Positions 39,953-49,688 of a DNA stretch of 64,000 nt are shown one piece after another. The DNA is from Serilophus lunatus (taxonomy: Eukaryota > Chordata > Aves > Passeriformes > Eurylaimidae). Where the stretch lies: positions 1 through 64,000 of the forward strand of contig VXBA01002724.1 of NCBI GenBank assembly GCA_013399895.1, in the 5' to 3' direction. Each line of letters begins with the position of its first letter. The stretch's first letter is position 1. Position numbers and translations under genes: made by a program. The notes beneath the pieces were generated by a model. It saw only the letters and a program-made list of their open reading frames with translations. It searched no databases and had not been told where the DNA came from.

Positions 39953-40219
39953 ATGGCCTGCGGGCCAGATACGGCCCCCCCAGGGTCCTCAATCCAGCCT
40001 GCCGGTATTTACAGAACCATCCTGCCTCTGTCCTGCCTGGGGAGGGGGCCGGCACAGGGTCCCCTGTTCCCGACGCAGGCAGCAGCTCCGGGGCATCCCT
40101 GGAGTGCCCGCAGCCAGTGAGGTGATGGCTGAGCACAGAAGGCTTCTGGGCTCTTTGGCTTCCTGTCTGGATGCCGAGCACACGGTCCCCCCTCTTCCCG
40201 GGTCTTGGACTGTGTGGTG

Positions 40220-40465
40220 ACTCCATCTATTCCCCTTGGCACCTTCTTTTTGCGTTTGTTTTTCCTGGGGTTATCTTTGTGTTAAGTTTGGGAGGTTCCC
40301 CTTAAGTTTGTTTCCTAGTAAAGCCCCCAGGGGAAATAAACTGTTTTCCCTGCTGTTAATTTTGTTCAATCTTCTGTCATCATTTAGTGAGTCCTTGCAT
40401 AGTGAAGTTGTGGTTCTAAACCACCACACCCCTCTTCCCTCCAGCTCCCAGGCAGGACAAGTAAG
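40220..40465 (+). other. AT-rich left arm of the hAT element, possibly a nested LTR end
   Basis: Within the left arm, 'ggggaaataaactgttttcc' at about 40332-40351 contains AATAAA, followed by a T-rich stretch and 'tttagtgagtccttgc'. It runs on to 'cctccagctcccaggcaggacaagtaag' just before the gap. The pattern resembles the R/U5 end of some avian LTRs, so another element may have inserted into the hAT copy. It could equally be the native 5' untranslated region of the hAT element. The gap prevents a decision. Confidence 0.25.
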
Positions 40466-41023
40466 NNNNNNNNNNNNNNNNNNNNNNNNNNNNNNNNNNN
40501 NNNNNNNNNNNNNNNNNNNNNNNNNNNNNNNNNNNNNNNNNNNNNNNNNNNNNNNNNNNNNNNNNNNNNNNNNNNNNNNNNNNNNNNNNNNNNNNNNNNN
40601 NNNNNNNNNNNNNNNNNNNNNNNNNNNNNNNNNNNNNNNNNNNNNNNNNNNNNNNNNNNNNNNNNNNNNNNNNNNNNNNNNNNNNNNNNNNNNNNNNNNN
40701 NNNNNNNNNNNNNNNNNNNNNNNNNNNNNNNNNNNNNNNNNNNNNNNNNNNNNNNNNNNNNNNNNNNNNNNNNNNNNNNNNNNNNNNNNNNNNNNNNNNN
40801 NNNNNNNNNNNNNNNNNNNNNNNNNNNNNNNNNNNNNNNNNNNNNNNNNNNNNNNNNNNNNNNNNNNNNNNNNNNNNNNNNNNNNNNNNNNNNNNNNNNN
40901 NNNNNNNNNNNNNNNNNNNNNNNNNNNNNNNNNNNNNNNNNNNNNNNNNNNNNNNNNNNNNNNNNNNNNNNNNNNNNNNNNNNNNNNNNNNNNNNNNNNN
41001 NNNNNNNNNNNNNNNNNNNNNNN
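40466..41023. other. Assembly gap (558 N)
   Basis: There is no sequence from 40466 to 41023. The gap falls inside the hAT element and hides the transposase N-terminal half, where a BED-type zinc finger and the first catalytic aspartate would be expected. Open frames that appear to span it (about 40236-41205 on both strands) are artefacts of unknown bases. Confidence 0.99.
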
Positions 41024-42089
41024 GGTGCTCCTAGCATGGTGGGGTCCATGAAAGGAGTGGTTGCAAGTATTGACAAAGAGATGGACAAACACAACCATTC
41101 ACATCCAATAGCCACACACTGCATCATCCACCAACAAGCATTGTTTTGTAAATCACTGAAGCTGGACTCTGTCATGAAAATTGTGGTTTTTTGTGTTCGG
41201 TTCATTAGAGCTCATGCACTAAACTACAGACAGTTTCAGGAATTTCTGTCTGAGCTAAATGTTGCCTATGAAGATATTCTGTACCACACAGAAGTCTGTT
41301 GGCTGAGTCGAGGGAGAGTTTTGAAATGATTTTATGACTTACTTCCACAGGTTTATGATTTTATGCTTTCTAAAAACAAAGAAGTACCAGAGCTCAAAGA
41401 TGCAGAATGGAAATGGCACCTTGCGTTACTGACAGATGTAACAGAGCTACTCCACAATTTCAATGTCCAATTTCAAGGAAAGAGGATGCTCATCTGTGAT
41501 ATGTGTTCACATGTGAAAAAGCATTTCAAGTCAAATTACACCTGCTCATTAACCAAGTAAAGGAGGAAAACTTCTGCCATCTCCCCACAACGCAAAACCT
41601 GTCTGCAGAAAAACCAGCAGTTGCATTCTCAAACAAAACATGTATGGATGTACTGGAAATGTTGCAAAAGGAATTTCAAATTAGATTTAAACAGCATCGT
41701 CTCCATGAACAGGGCATACAGCCTTTCCAGAACCCCTTTTCTGTTGACATTGAAACCGTTGATCCGATTTATCAAATGGAATTGGCCGAACTACAGACTT
41801 GTGACTCGCTGAAAGAAGCATTCAAATCAAGCAGCCTTACTAATTTCCATGCATCTCTCCCCTCAGAGACATGCCATAATCTCAGGAACCATGCACTCAA
41901 AATTGCAACCATCTTTGGCAGCACCTATGTCTGTGAGCAGACTTTTTCCTGAATGAAACGTCTGAAATCTCCAGCAGATCCAGACTAACTGATGAACACT
42001 TGCATCACTTGCTACAACTGGCAGTGACAAATATGGAACCTATCATTGACCATCTCATTAGCCAAAAGCAGGCCTATAGTTCACATTGA
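41024..42089 (+). pseudogene. hAT transposase pseudogene, GTF2IRD2/Charlie8-like
   Basis: This is the C-terminal half of a hAT transposase, the nuclease that would cut and join the element. The first visible frame contains HCIIH (the C-x-x-H motif of hAT enzymes) and QFQEFLSELN. It then has HTEVCWLSRG, where relatives have an Arg before the Trp. The order resembles the Charlie8-derived domain of vertebrate GTF2IRD2. The frame meets an in-frame TGA at 41327-41329 and continues in the same phase to 41560. It shifts phase near the A-run at 41516-41520 and runs on to a second TGA at 41950-41952. It shifts again near 41968-41973 and ends at TGA 42087-42089 after a dimerisation-type tail (CEQTF..., LTDEHLHHLL). 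With two stops and two frameshifts it cannot encode transposase. The start is lost in the gap. Confidence 0.9.
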
Positions 42090-42170
42090 AATATTATTTG
42101 TTTTTGTTGATTACAGTTGTTCTTCACTTTAAATATTGCATTCTTTTTCCTGTTTTTGTGCACTACTACA

Positions 42171-42176
42171 AATAAA
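42171..42176 (+). promoter_or_regulatory. Candidate polyadenylation signal of the hAT transposase
   Basis: AATAAA lies 82 bases after the transposase stop and inside the element, the usual place for the message to end. It is a single hexamer in AT-rich DNA, so support is positional. Confidence 0.4.
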
Positions 42177-42275
42177 ATACGTGCAGTGTGCATAGGAATT
42201 CGTTCTTTTTTTTCCAAACTATAATCCGGCCCCCCACAGTGTCTGAGGGACAGTGAACCGGCCCCCTGTTTAGAA

Positions 42276-42291
42276 AGTTTGAGGACCCCTG
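42276..42291 (-). repeat. hAT right terminal inverted repeat
   Basis: This is the exact 16-base reverse complement of the left terminus at 39937-39952. Just inside it lie 'ggccccctg' and, further in, 'ggccccccacagtg', GC-rich subterminal strings comparable with the left end. Confidence 0.95.
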
Positions 42292-42299
42292 ATGTAGTA
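42292..42299. repeat. hAT target-site duplication, right copy
   Basis: ATGTAGTA is identical to 39929-39936, which marks the insertion as a simple hAT event with no later rearrangement between the two ends. Confidence 0.95.
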
Positions 42300-42591
42300 A
42301 ATGGGACTAAAAATCCAAAGACAGTTTAGGAGAGTGATTCTTCTGAAAGTAAAGATTCTAGAACACTTCTAGCAGGAGGGGCAGGAGGCAGGGGTTTGGT
42401 TGGTTGGTTGCAGTTTTGTTGGATTTTCTAGAGAAAATTGGATCTTTGCAGTCTGATAAAGTAATTTGTGTGTCTCAGGACTAGCCCAAGGGAACTGGGA
42501 TAGTGCATGATTTTAGAAAATTAAAGTGAAGATTACCTACAGGCAGAAATTATCAGAAAACTGTTTCTTTCTTGAAAAAATTGTTAATAAC

Positions 42592-42608
42592 AATAATAAT
42601 AATAATAT
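42592..42608. repeat. (AAT)n microsatellite
   Basis: A pure run of about five and a half AAT units, preceded by AATAAC. Confidence 0.85.
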
Positions 42609-44243
42609 TCTTTCCATCTGAATCAATACCAAAAGAAAACAAAATTTTAAAAAATCAAGTTTCCTGGGAGCCCATTTTATCCAAATTTTTATATCAGGAA
42701 CAAGAAAACATAATTTTTCAGAAGCATTCTAGACTTTAACATTTTGCTCAGCTGCTCTGTGAAATGTCTGAATTGTCTAACTTACTTCAGCAGCCTCTGA
42801 AGATGCCAGAATTTGCAGCTTCCTGCCAGTAGGATAGCACCAGCAGGACTATTCCAGAATCCCCAAATCAATTTCAGCATGCCTAGATTCCCATTTTCAA
42901 GATTATAGTGGAAGGGAGGGTCAAAAACTCTCATTTGTCTCCAGCCAGGATTTTTAGGTAGGGCTGGAAAATGAATCCAGGTTAACACCAGGGTCTTCAG
43001 GCTTCTCCCTTGGAGACTGGCATCTTGGAAGCACTGGCCAGGGATCTGCTACCATCTGTCTTTTTCAGATATTGTCTTCACACCGGGATGTCTCACCAAG
43101 GGCAGTGACAGGTGCTGCACAAGCCAGAGGGATCAGACTACATGTCCAAGAAAGACTCACTGTTTGGGCATGCTAAGGCTGGTCACTTCTTTCTTTTATT
43201 TTTGAAAATGTATCTGACAACAATTCTCAATCCAAAGGTAGTTTTCTGGGAAGGTAGATTACAATTGCCCCTGAACTCCAGCAATGTTTTTAATTTGTTA
43301 TTTTTTATTGCTTAGTGAGCCATTTCTAACAACGAAATCACTGGTACTCACTGGCAGTGGTCTGAGTTAGTGTCTGAATTAACATTGTCAAGAACTTGGC
43401 CCAATTAATCCTCAAGTTTCGAATGCCATCTGTGATGGGGATATACACTAGGGTATCCCCTCTTTTAACTGCTATCCCAAAGTACAAGGATCTGCCATAC
43501 TAACATATATCCTGTATAGTATCTACAACTACATAAGACAGTGAATATGTTAGGGTGCCCCACAGGTTACTGTAATATGTAGGAAAATTATTATCTTCAA
43601 ATTGATAATTTATATCCACCATTGTCATGCTATCTCATAAAATAATCTTATTTTCCAAAAATCACAGAGCTGGATTTTCCTCTTCAATGGCTTTCCTTCA
43701 CTAGAAAAGTTTTTTTTCGTGGTAAATATAACTTATCTCCCTAGTTGAATTTTGTGAAACAAACAAACAAATGAAAAGGTCTTGCCTATATTGACAGGGC
43801 AATCATCAGCAGGACATTTTCAGGCCCATATATTCAGACAGTATTTGAACCACTAGATTCATATTTTTCCGTATTAACACTGTTAAGAGTTTTGCAAATG
43901 TTTCGTGCTTTAAATCAGTTGACTCAATGAAATCAAGTTTTAGGTATGTGCTAGAACGCATAGAAGTCTACATATTTATGGGCAGGGGTTTATTTTACAG
44001 CATGAGGTACAATATTTTCCATACATCACTTAAAATTTTTATGGTTAAAAAAAAGACTTTTTCAACATTGCAGGTTTAATCTACATTCATAGCAGGATAC
44101 CATGAAATGTTTCAGAGAGAATTTAGCTGTAGACAACTAATAGGGAACCAAACAATAAGACTTCAGAAATGATCTGGTGTTCCACACCTTTTATCTAAGA
44201 TAAGTAGTTCAGTGAGTAGTTATACATAGCACACCAAAAAAGG

Positions 44244-44274
44244 ATAAATAAATAAATAAATAAATAAATAAATA
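44244..44274. repeat. (AAAT)n microsatellite
   Basis: Nearly eight contiguous AAAT units without interruption. Because it is pure it is likely to vary in length between individuals. Confidence 0.9.
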
Positions 44275-45690
44275 GTTTTCTTCATGTATCAGATAACAAT
44301 GCTCTTTAACTAAAAGCGGTGATTAATATAAAGCAAAGTGTTAATTTATGTTTGACTCTTTTCAGATACCAACAGCTTTATCCCACTCCAGCAGAAAGAA
44401 GGATGTTTGGTATCACTGTTAGTCAAGCAGAAAAAGGAGACAGTGCTCCTTCAGCAAATTCTACAAAGAAGGTCTGATAAAGGTATCTTACAGTATGTTT
44501 TGTGTAGTTTTGTGAGACCAGTAACCAGTGTAACCAGTGTGCCTGGTTGCTGCACAGAAGCTGAGGGAGGAAGCACAGGCTATACTGACGGAGCAGAAGC
44601 ACAACATGAGGCCAATGCTGTGCATGATTTTCTTGCACTGCCCCTTTTACCACAGGCACCCTTTTGCCTTTCTCTGTAGCTAATCCTCCCTTGGGGTGCA
44701 CCAAGCCACAGCGACCATGTGGAGCTGGCATCCATCAGTGCTACCACCTCATGGGACAAGGGATGTGCATGGGGCATGATGTCAGTCCAATAAGATCAGC
44801 ACAGTCCTACCACCAGTCAGGAGCACCTCTTCTAGCACATTCTTCAATTTGTAAATTTTCAGAAATTCATAAAGAATTCCTGAAAAATTACCTGGCACTT
44901 TTACATCCTTGATTTGAAACAATAGAGATAACATAAATGTCAATATTTTATATGATTCTCTGTAGGAGACAAGCCTTGCAAATGGTGAATCATCTCAGGA
45001 TCATAGTTTTGGAATTACTGCCTTAATATTAAAATTCTTAGGTGAACACAGCTAATAAATAACATGGTTATGTTTCCATGATGTTTGTCAAACTAATGTT
45101 CTGTTGTCTACTTTTGAGCCACATTCCTTTTTCTCCACTGCTGAGTATGAACCATTTTTAGCAGAGATTTTCTTAGTATTTATAGCTCATATAAAACCAC
45201 TGTTGTTCCTTTACACATGATAAAAATATTTTAAGATTGGCAATGGCATGCAAATTAATGGGTATACTCAACAGTCATTGCGATTTGATAGAGAAAATAA
45301 TTGTCCTGTATTTCTCGTCCAAACTTGTCTCACTTTTTCAAAGATCAGCTCTCATGACTTCATATTTCCAAAAGCTTCTATAAGACCTTGATGAAACTTT
45401 CTTTAATAAAGACCTTTTCCAAACTCAACACCTACTTTTAAAAGCTTTAGAGTTGACTGACTTCAAGAAGTCAAGAATGAATGTAACAAAAAGCCAGCTG
45501 CAAGCTGTAATAAAGAATTAGGGAATTACAACAATTGCTGGTTTCCATAAGGTTATTTCAAGTCTTCACATATTCACATATTTTCAATTTTTCTGTAAAA
45601 ACAAAGGCCAGATAATAGTTTCTATATCTCTGTATATTTTCAAAATTTTAAGCATAGAGTTCTGCCAACAAATAAAATTAACAGTTAAAT

Positions 45691-45711
45691 GAAAAAAAAA
45701 AAACAAACAAA
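45691..45711. repeat. A-rich tract with AAAC repeats
   Basis: A run of twelve A is followed by CAAACAAAC. It could be a retroposon tail, but no recognisable element precedes it and no target duplication is evident, so it is listed as simple sequence. Confidence 0.7.
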
Positions 45712-48700
45712 CTAAAAATTAACCATTTAAAAATTAATTGCACACTTTGTTGTTTCCAGGTTCACTATAGTTTCTGGGGATATGTTTTCAGCTTGACTTT
45801 CCCAGTTTATAAGCTTATTTATAAGTGAGTGTTCAGATGTCTCAGAGCTTCAGATTTATAAGACCTTAAAGGGAAACAATATTTACATACAGCTGCTCTG
45901 TTCTGTTGGAAATATAAAAAAACCTCTAATGAGTGTCTTATGTGAAACAACCATCAGTGCTTAATATTTGCAAATTGGGACTGTTGGAAGGTCATTTAAT
46001 ATTAATGTAATTTTAATATCTGCTTATTAATTTAATCATTGCTCTTACATTCTTTGTTACTTGTTTTTTGAGTGCTTTGTAGCATACTAAGTTACTGTTA
46101 ATAAATAACAAATGTATGTGTGTGTTGTAGGGATGTGGGACCCTTATAGAAGTAACTCTGCTAACCATCAGAGAGACAGGAGAACTTGCAGATAGTAACT
46201 CATATCACTTGCATTAGACATCTGTGTCTAAGATAGGATGTATAGCCCTTGGGAATGCTTGTTTTTTTTCTGGTTGCCTACAGAGTGCATTTAAATGAGT
46301 AGTTTGGACTATTTTTATTGACAAAATGATAGGAGTTTCCAGATAATCAGAGGTCCTGACTTTTAATTGCTCCAAATATTTGTTGTTTTTTTCCAAGTAA
46401 ACTCCCCACAAACAATGTGTTTCTCAGCTATCGACTTTTCCAGTCTTGTTAGAGTGCAGACTTCTTCACTATTTTTTTCCCTAAGTCTGTTCCAGTACAC
46501 TACTACCAATCAATTCATTCTTTACTTCCTTTTCCCAGTACAGCACAAGAAACTTTGAATTACCTTTCTATGAGACCAACATTACTTTGATAAATGAAGC
46601 ATTTTCTCATTAGCAAAAACTACTCATGCATATGATAAAATCACCAACAGGGTTAGCAGCTGTTTATTAATGGTTGTTGGCTTGTTGATACAGTCATTTA
46701 TGTTTAAACATGAGCCAATACATTACTGCAATGGATATATGTGCTGCTGTGTTTTCTGTTTCATCCATGCATATCTGATCATATTCCTGTTTCTTTTACC
46801 ATTTGTGTCATTGCAAATTGGGAGCTACTCCTATTAAACTCAAGCAACCACTCGAGCATAATACTAGATAAAAATGAAAAAGGAGACAAAGGTCGTATTT
46901 TTCATGCACAAACATTTGCCATACATTATGGGTGCTTTATGCTTTTCCTGTTCATTTTCTAGGTATGTTTTCTGGGATCTGATATACTAAAGTGTTCAGA
47001 ATTATATTGATGAATTATTCAACAACTCTCTTAGCTGTGATTTATCTGAAAGCAGAAAGAATTCTTCACTAGCAGAGCTAAAATAAATACACTCTTATGA
47101 CTTTAAGATTAAATTACTGACATAAACAGAATCTGAAATTCCTTGCTCTACACGACCATCGGCAGAAAAAGGAGTATTTTCTGGTGTTGGCTATAAGAGT
47201 GCAGAGACAATTTCTCAGCAAAGACCATACCTCTTCTTTCATAAGGATAGTAGAACAACTATGTATCTAAAACTTTACTCCACTTGTATTCCTGACAATA
47301 ACTGGTGACATAAATGTGAATTTACAGGTATTGCTAAATGTTTCGTATAAAGCAGGTAACAAAAAGGGCAGTTTACTGAGGTTCTCTTGATGCCAGTTTC
47401 CAGCAATGAGTAAAATCTGTAGTATACAGGAGTTATATATTTTTTTATTTAACTTTACCTGGTGTGCTTTTAATTGGCCTCGGAGGAACAAGTTACAATC
47501 AATGAATCCAGTCATCCCCTGGGTCCTGTAACCAGGGGTACACAGCTTGGCTTTAGTTCTATGCTTCATAATTAGGCATCCATGATGAATACAAACACAA
47601 GATTGAAACACAGGATTCCATTGTGCTTTCACTTATTTGCAAACTCGAAAAGTTTATTTTTAAGCTCAGCATTGTATAGAGGGTCTTTTTTTTCCCTCCT
47701 GACACATGAAGTACCAGAGAGGGATGGTTATTATGGAAGGCCTTTTCTGTTACATGTGAACAGCATGGAAATTAAGTACCAGGCCAAATATTTTAGGATT
47801 TCCAGCAGGAAAAATATATTAAAAAAAAACAGGCAAAATTGTTCTCCTACAGTAGGAGTCTCTAATAAATTAAATAAATTCTACTAACTTACTTCATACT
47901 TACAATAGCATAAGTAAATACGACTGGTGAATTTACAATGCAGTGTACTAACCCAGTGCAAAACCAAAAACATCTTTATATGTTTTTGTACATTTTCCTG
48001 TATATTTCAAGGAAAAAGTTCTCACAGTTAGATATATATATCAGATCTAGGTCTGGCTTTCAGGCATGTGAGCTGTTTAAATCCAAGGCCTGAATTAAGT
48101 CAAACATCTAGTGACTGGTAAAAGTAATTATCATTAAATATAAATTTATTTTCTTTTTTTCAAAAAATATTTTTTTCCGTTACCTCCCCAAAGTTTTCAT
48201 AATATTTGTCAAAGCTTGATTTATCAAAATGTAGCTGCTGTTGGAAAGGAAAAAAATATATTTTTAATATAGTTATTTGAAAATATCAGAACTTTTAAAG
48301 CAATTCTCTAGGGCATCAGTTTTGCCTACAAATGCACATTCCCACAAAATAATTTTTAAAGTGCACTTCTAGTCTAAAAAGTTGACATATGAACTACTTC
48401 TTTTCTGCAATATTCCACAGCTACTTGCTGGAATAACCTTATTCACATGACTGTTTTCATTTTGTCTCAACTCTTCTCAGACTCCCTCACCCTATAAATT
48501 TGAACAGCCTTTAACAATGGTACTTTGATCCGGGATATTATTTTAGATACAACTGAGATATTCATCATATTAGCAGTAAGTACTGTAAGCCTTTTAAAAT
48601 CTTGCGCAAAATCCTGCTCTTTCAATTTCAAAGGCAGCAAGATATTACTCCATTACCTCTTTCATAACCTTCGTCTCTAGCACTTAGCCTTGGGACACAG

Positions 48701-49673
48701 GAGAAATACTTAGTCACTTGAAGTGTTAGATTGGCACATTTCCTAGAACAGAAAATAATATACTTCAATTTCTGAAGTAAACTAAAAAGAGCAAGCAAAA
48801 CCCTATGCATTTTAGACATCACAACATTCAGGGTTTTACGTGACCTTTCTCGTCTTCTCGAGTGTGTACTCGAGCACACATTCTCCTTCCTGATGAAGCA
48901 CAGATTATTGTGGAATGGAGGGTTTCAGGGGCAATGAAAAGCAATTTGTTATATTAGCTGCTACAATAGCAGGCCTTTCATAGAAATATTTTCCTTTAAA
49001 ATTATTACTGCAAAATATTAGATGCATGGTTAACTTTATATTAAGCAGTAGTCCCATTGTCTTCAAGCACGCAGTCTTTTCAAAATTACAACCTACATCT
49101 CTTTTCTATGGTTGTCATAAACACATGCTTCTTCTTCGTAGCATAAGAAAACACTACAGGAAAGGAAAATGAGATTTTTGTCTAAAAGGATGTGTTGAAA
49201 TGTAATGCCTGAATTGACAGGACCTTTTGTGTTTTAGAATAAAGAATTGGAAGGGAGAGAGAAAGTGTACTTATAAAAGGTAATTTCAGTAAAACATATC
49301 TCCAATTATAGACTTGCTTAGTGAAAATGTGTGGCAACATTTTTTTCCAGAAATTTGAGAGTTTATTTCTGGTTTAAAGCTTTTAAATTCTTTTTCACCA
49401 ACTCTCAAATGTCTGATTATGCTGAATAATATTCCAGCATTTATAAATTTCACTCTGGTATTAGAAGAAGAAAACATGGGAGAAAGTAACAAAATCAGGC
49501 ATTTATTATGAACAATGATATTTTCCAGAATGCTTTTATGCAGACAAACATAATTTTAATCCTTATAATCTATCAGAACCAATAATTTCAAACAGAGCAC
49601 GGGAAACTTTTGGACATCAAGCGTAATATGTGTTTTCTAAATATTTTACTAACTTTCAAATGTTAGCATTTTC

Positions 49674-49688
49674 AAAAAAAAAAAAAAA
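49674..49688. repeat. Poly-A tract
   Basis: Fifteen consecutive A bases with no recognisable retroposon upstream. Confidence 0.85.

Larger units (their letters stand above)
39937..42291 (+). mobile_element. hAT-superfamily DNA transposon (Charlie-type), both ends present
   Basis: The element begins CAGGGGTCCTCAAACT and ends with the exact reverse complement AGTTTGAGGACCCCTG, flanked by identical 8-base duplications. Subterminal GC-rich 'ggccccc' strings occur at both ends, as in vertebrate hAT-Charlie elements. The interior carries a transposase pseudogene on the plus strand and a 558-base run of N. The span is 2355 bases including the gap, whose true size is unknown. The 5' third is GC-rich near the end and then AT-rich with an AATAAA at 40336-40341. 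The 3' flank has AATAAA at 42171-42176. Intact ends and duplication with a broken gene suggest a once-autonomous copy that decayed after insertion. I noticed no second copy in the window. Confidence 0.95.

Noticed and set aside
40236..41205. Open frames of about 270 codons on both strands across the gap
   Set aside because: Most of each frame is unknown bases (N), so the apparent openness has no meaning.
45691..45711. A-rich tract as the tail of a processed pseudogene
   Set aside because: No coding remnant or matching flanking duplication was found next to it; it is simple sequence.
48855..48880. CTCGAG-based inverted repeat as a regulatory palindrome
   Set aside because: The arms are only six bases and CTCGAG is itself palindromic, so the match is weak evidence.
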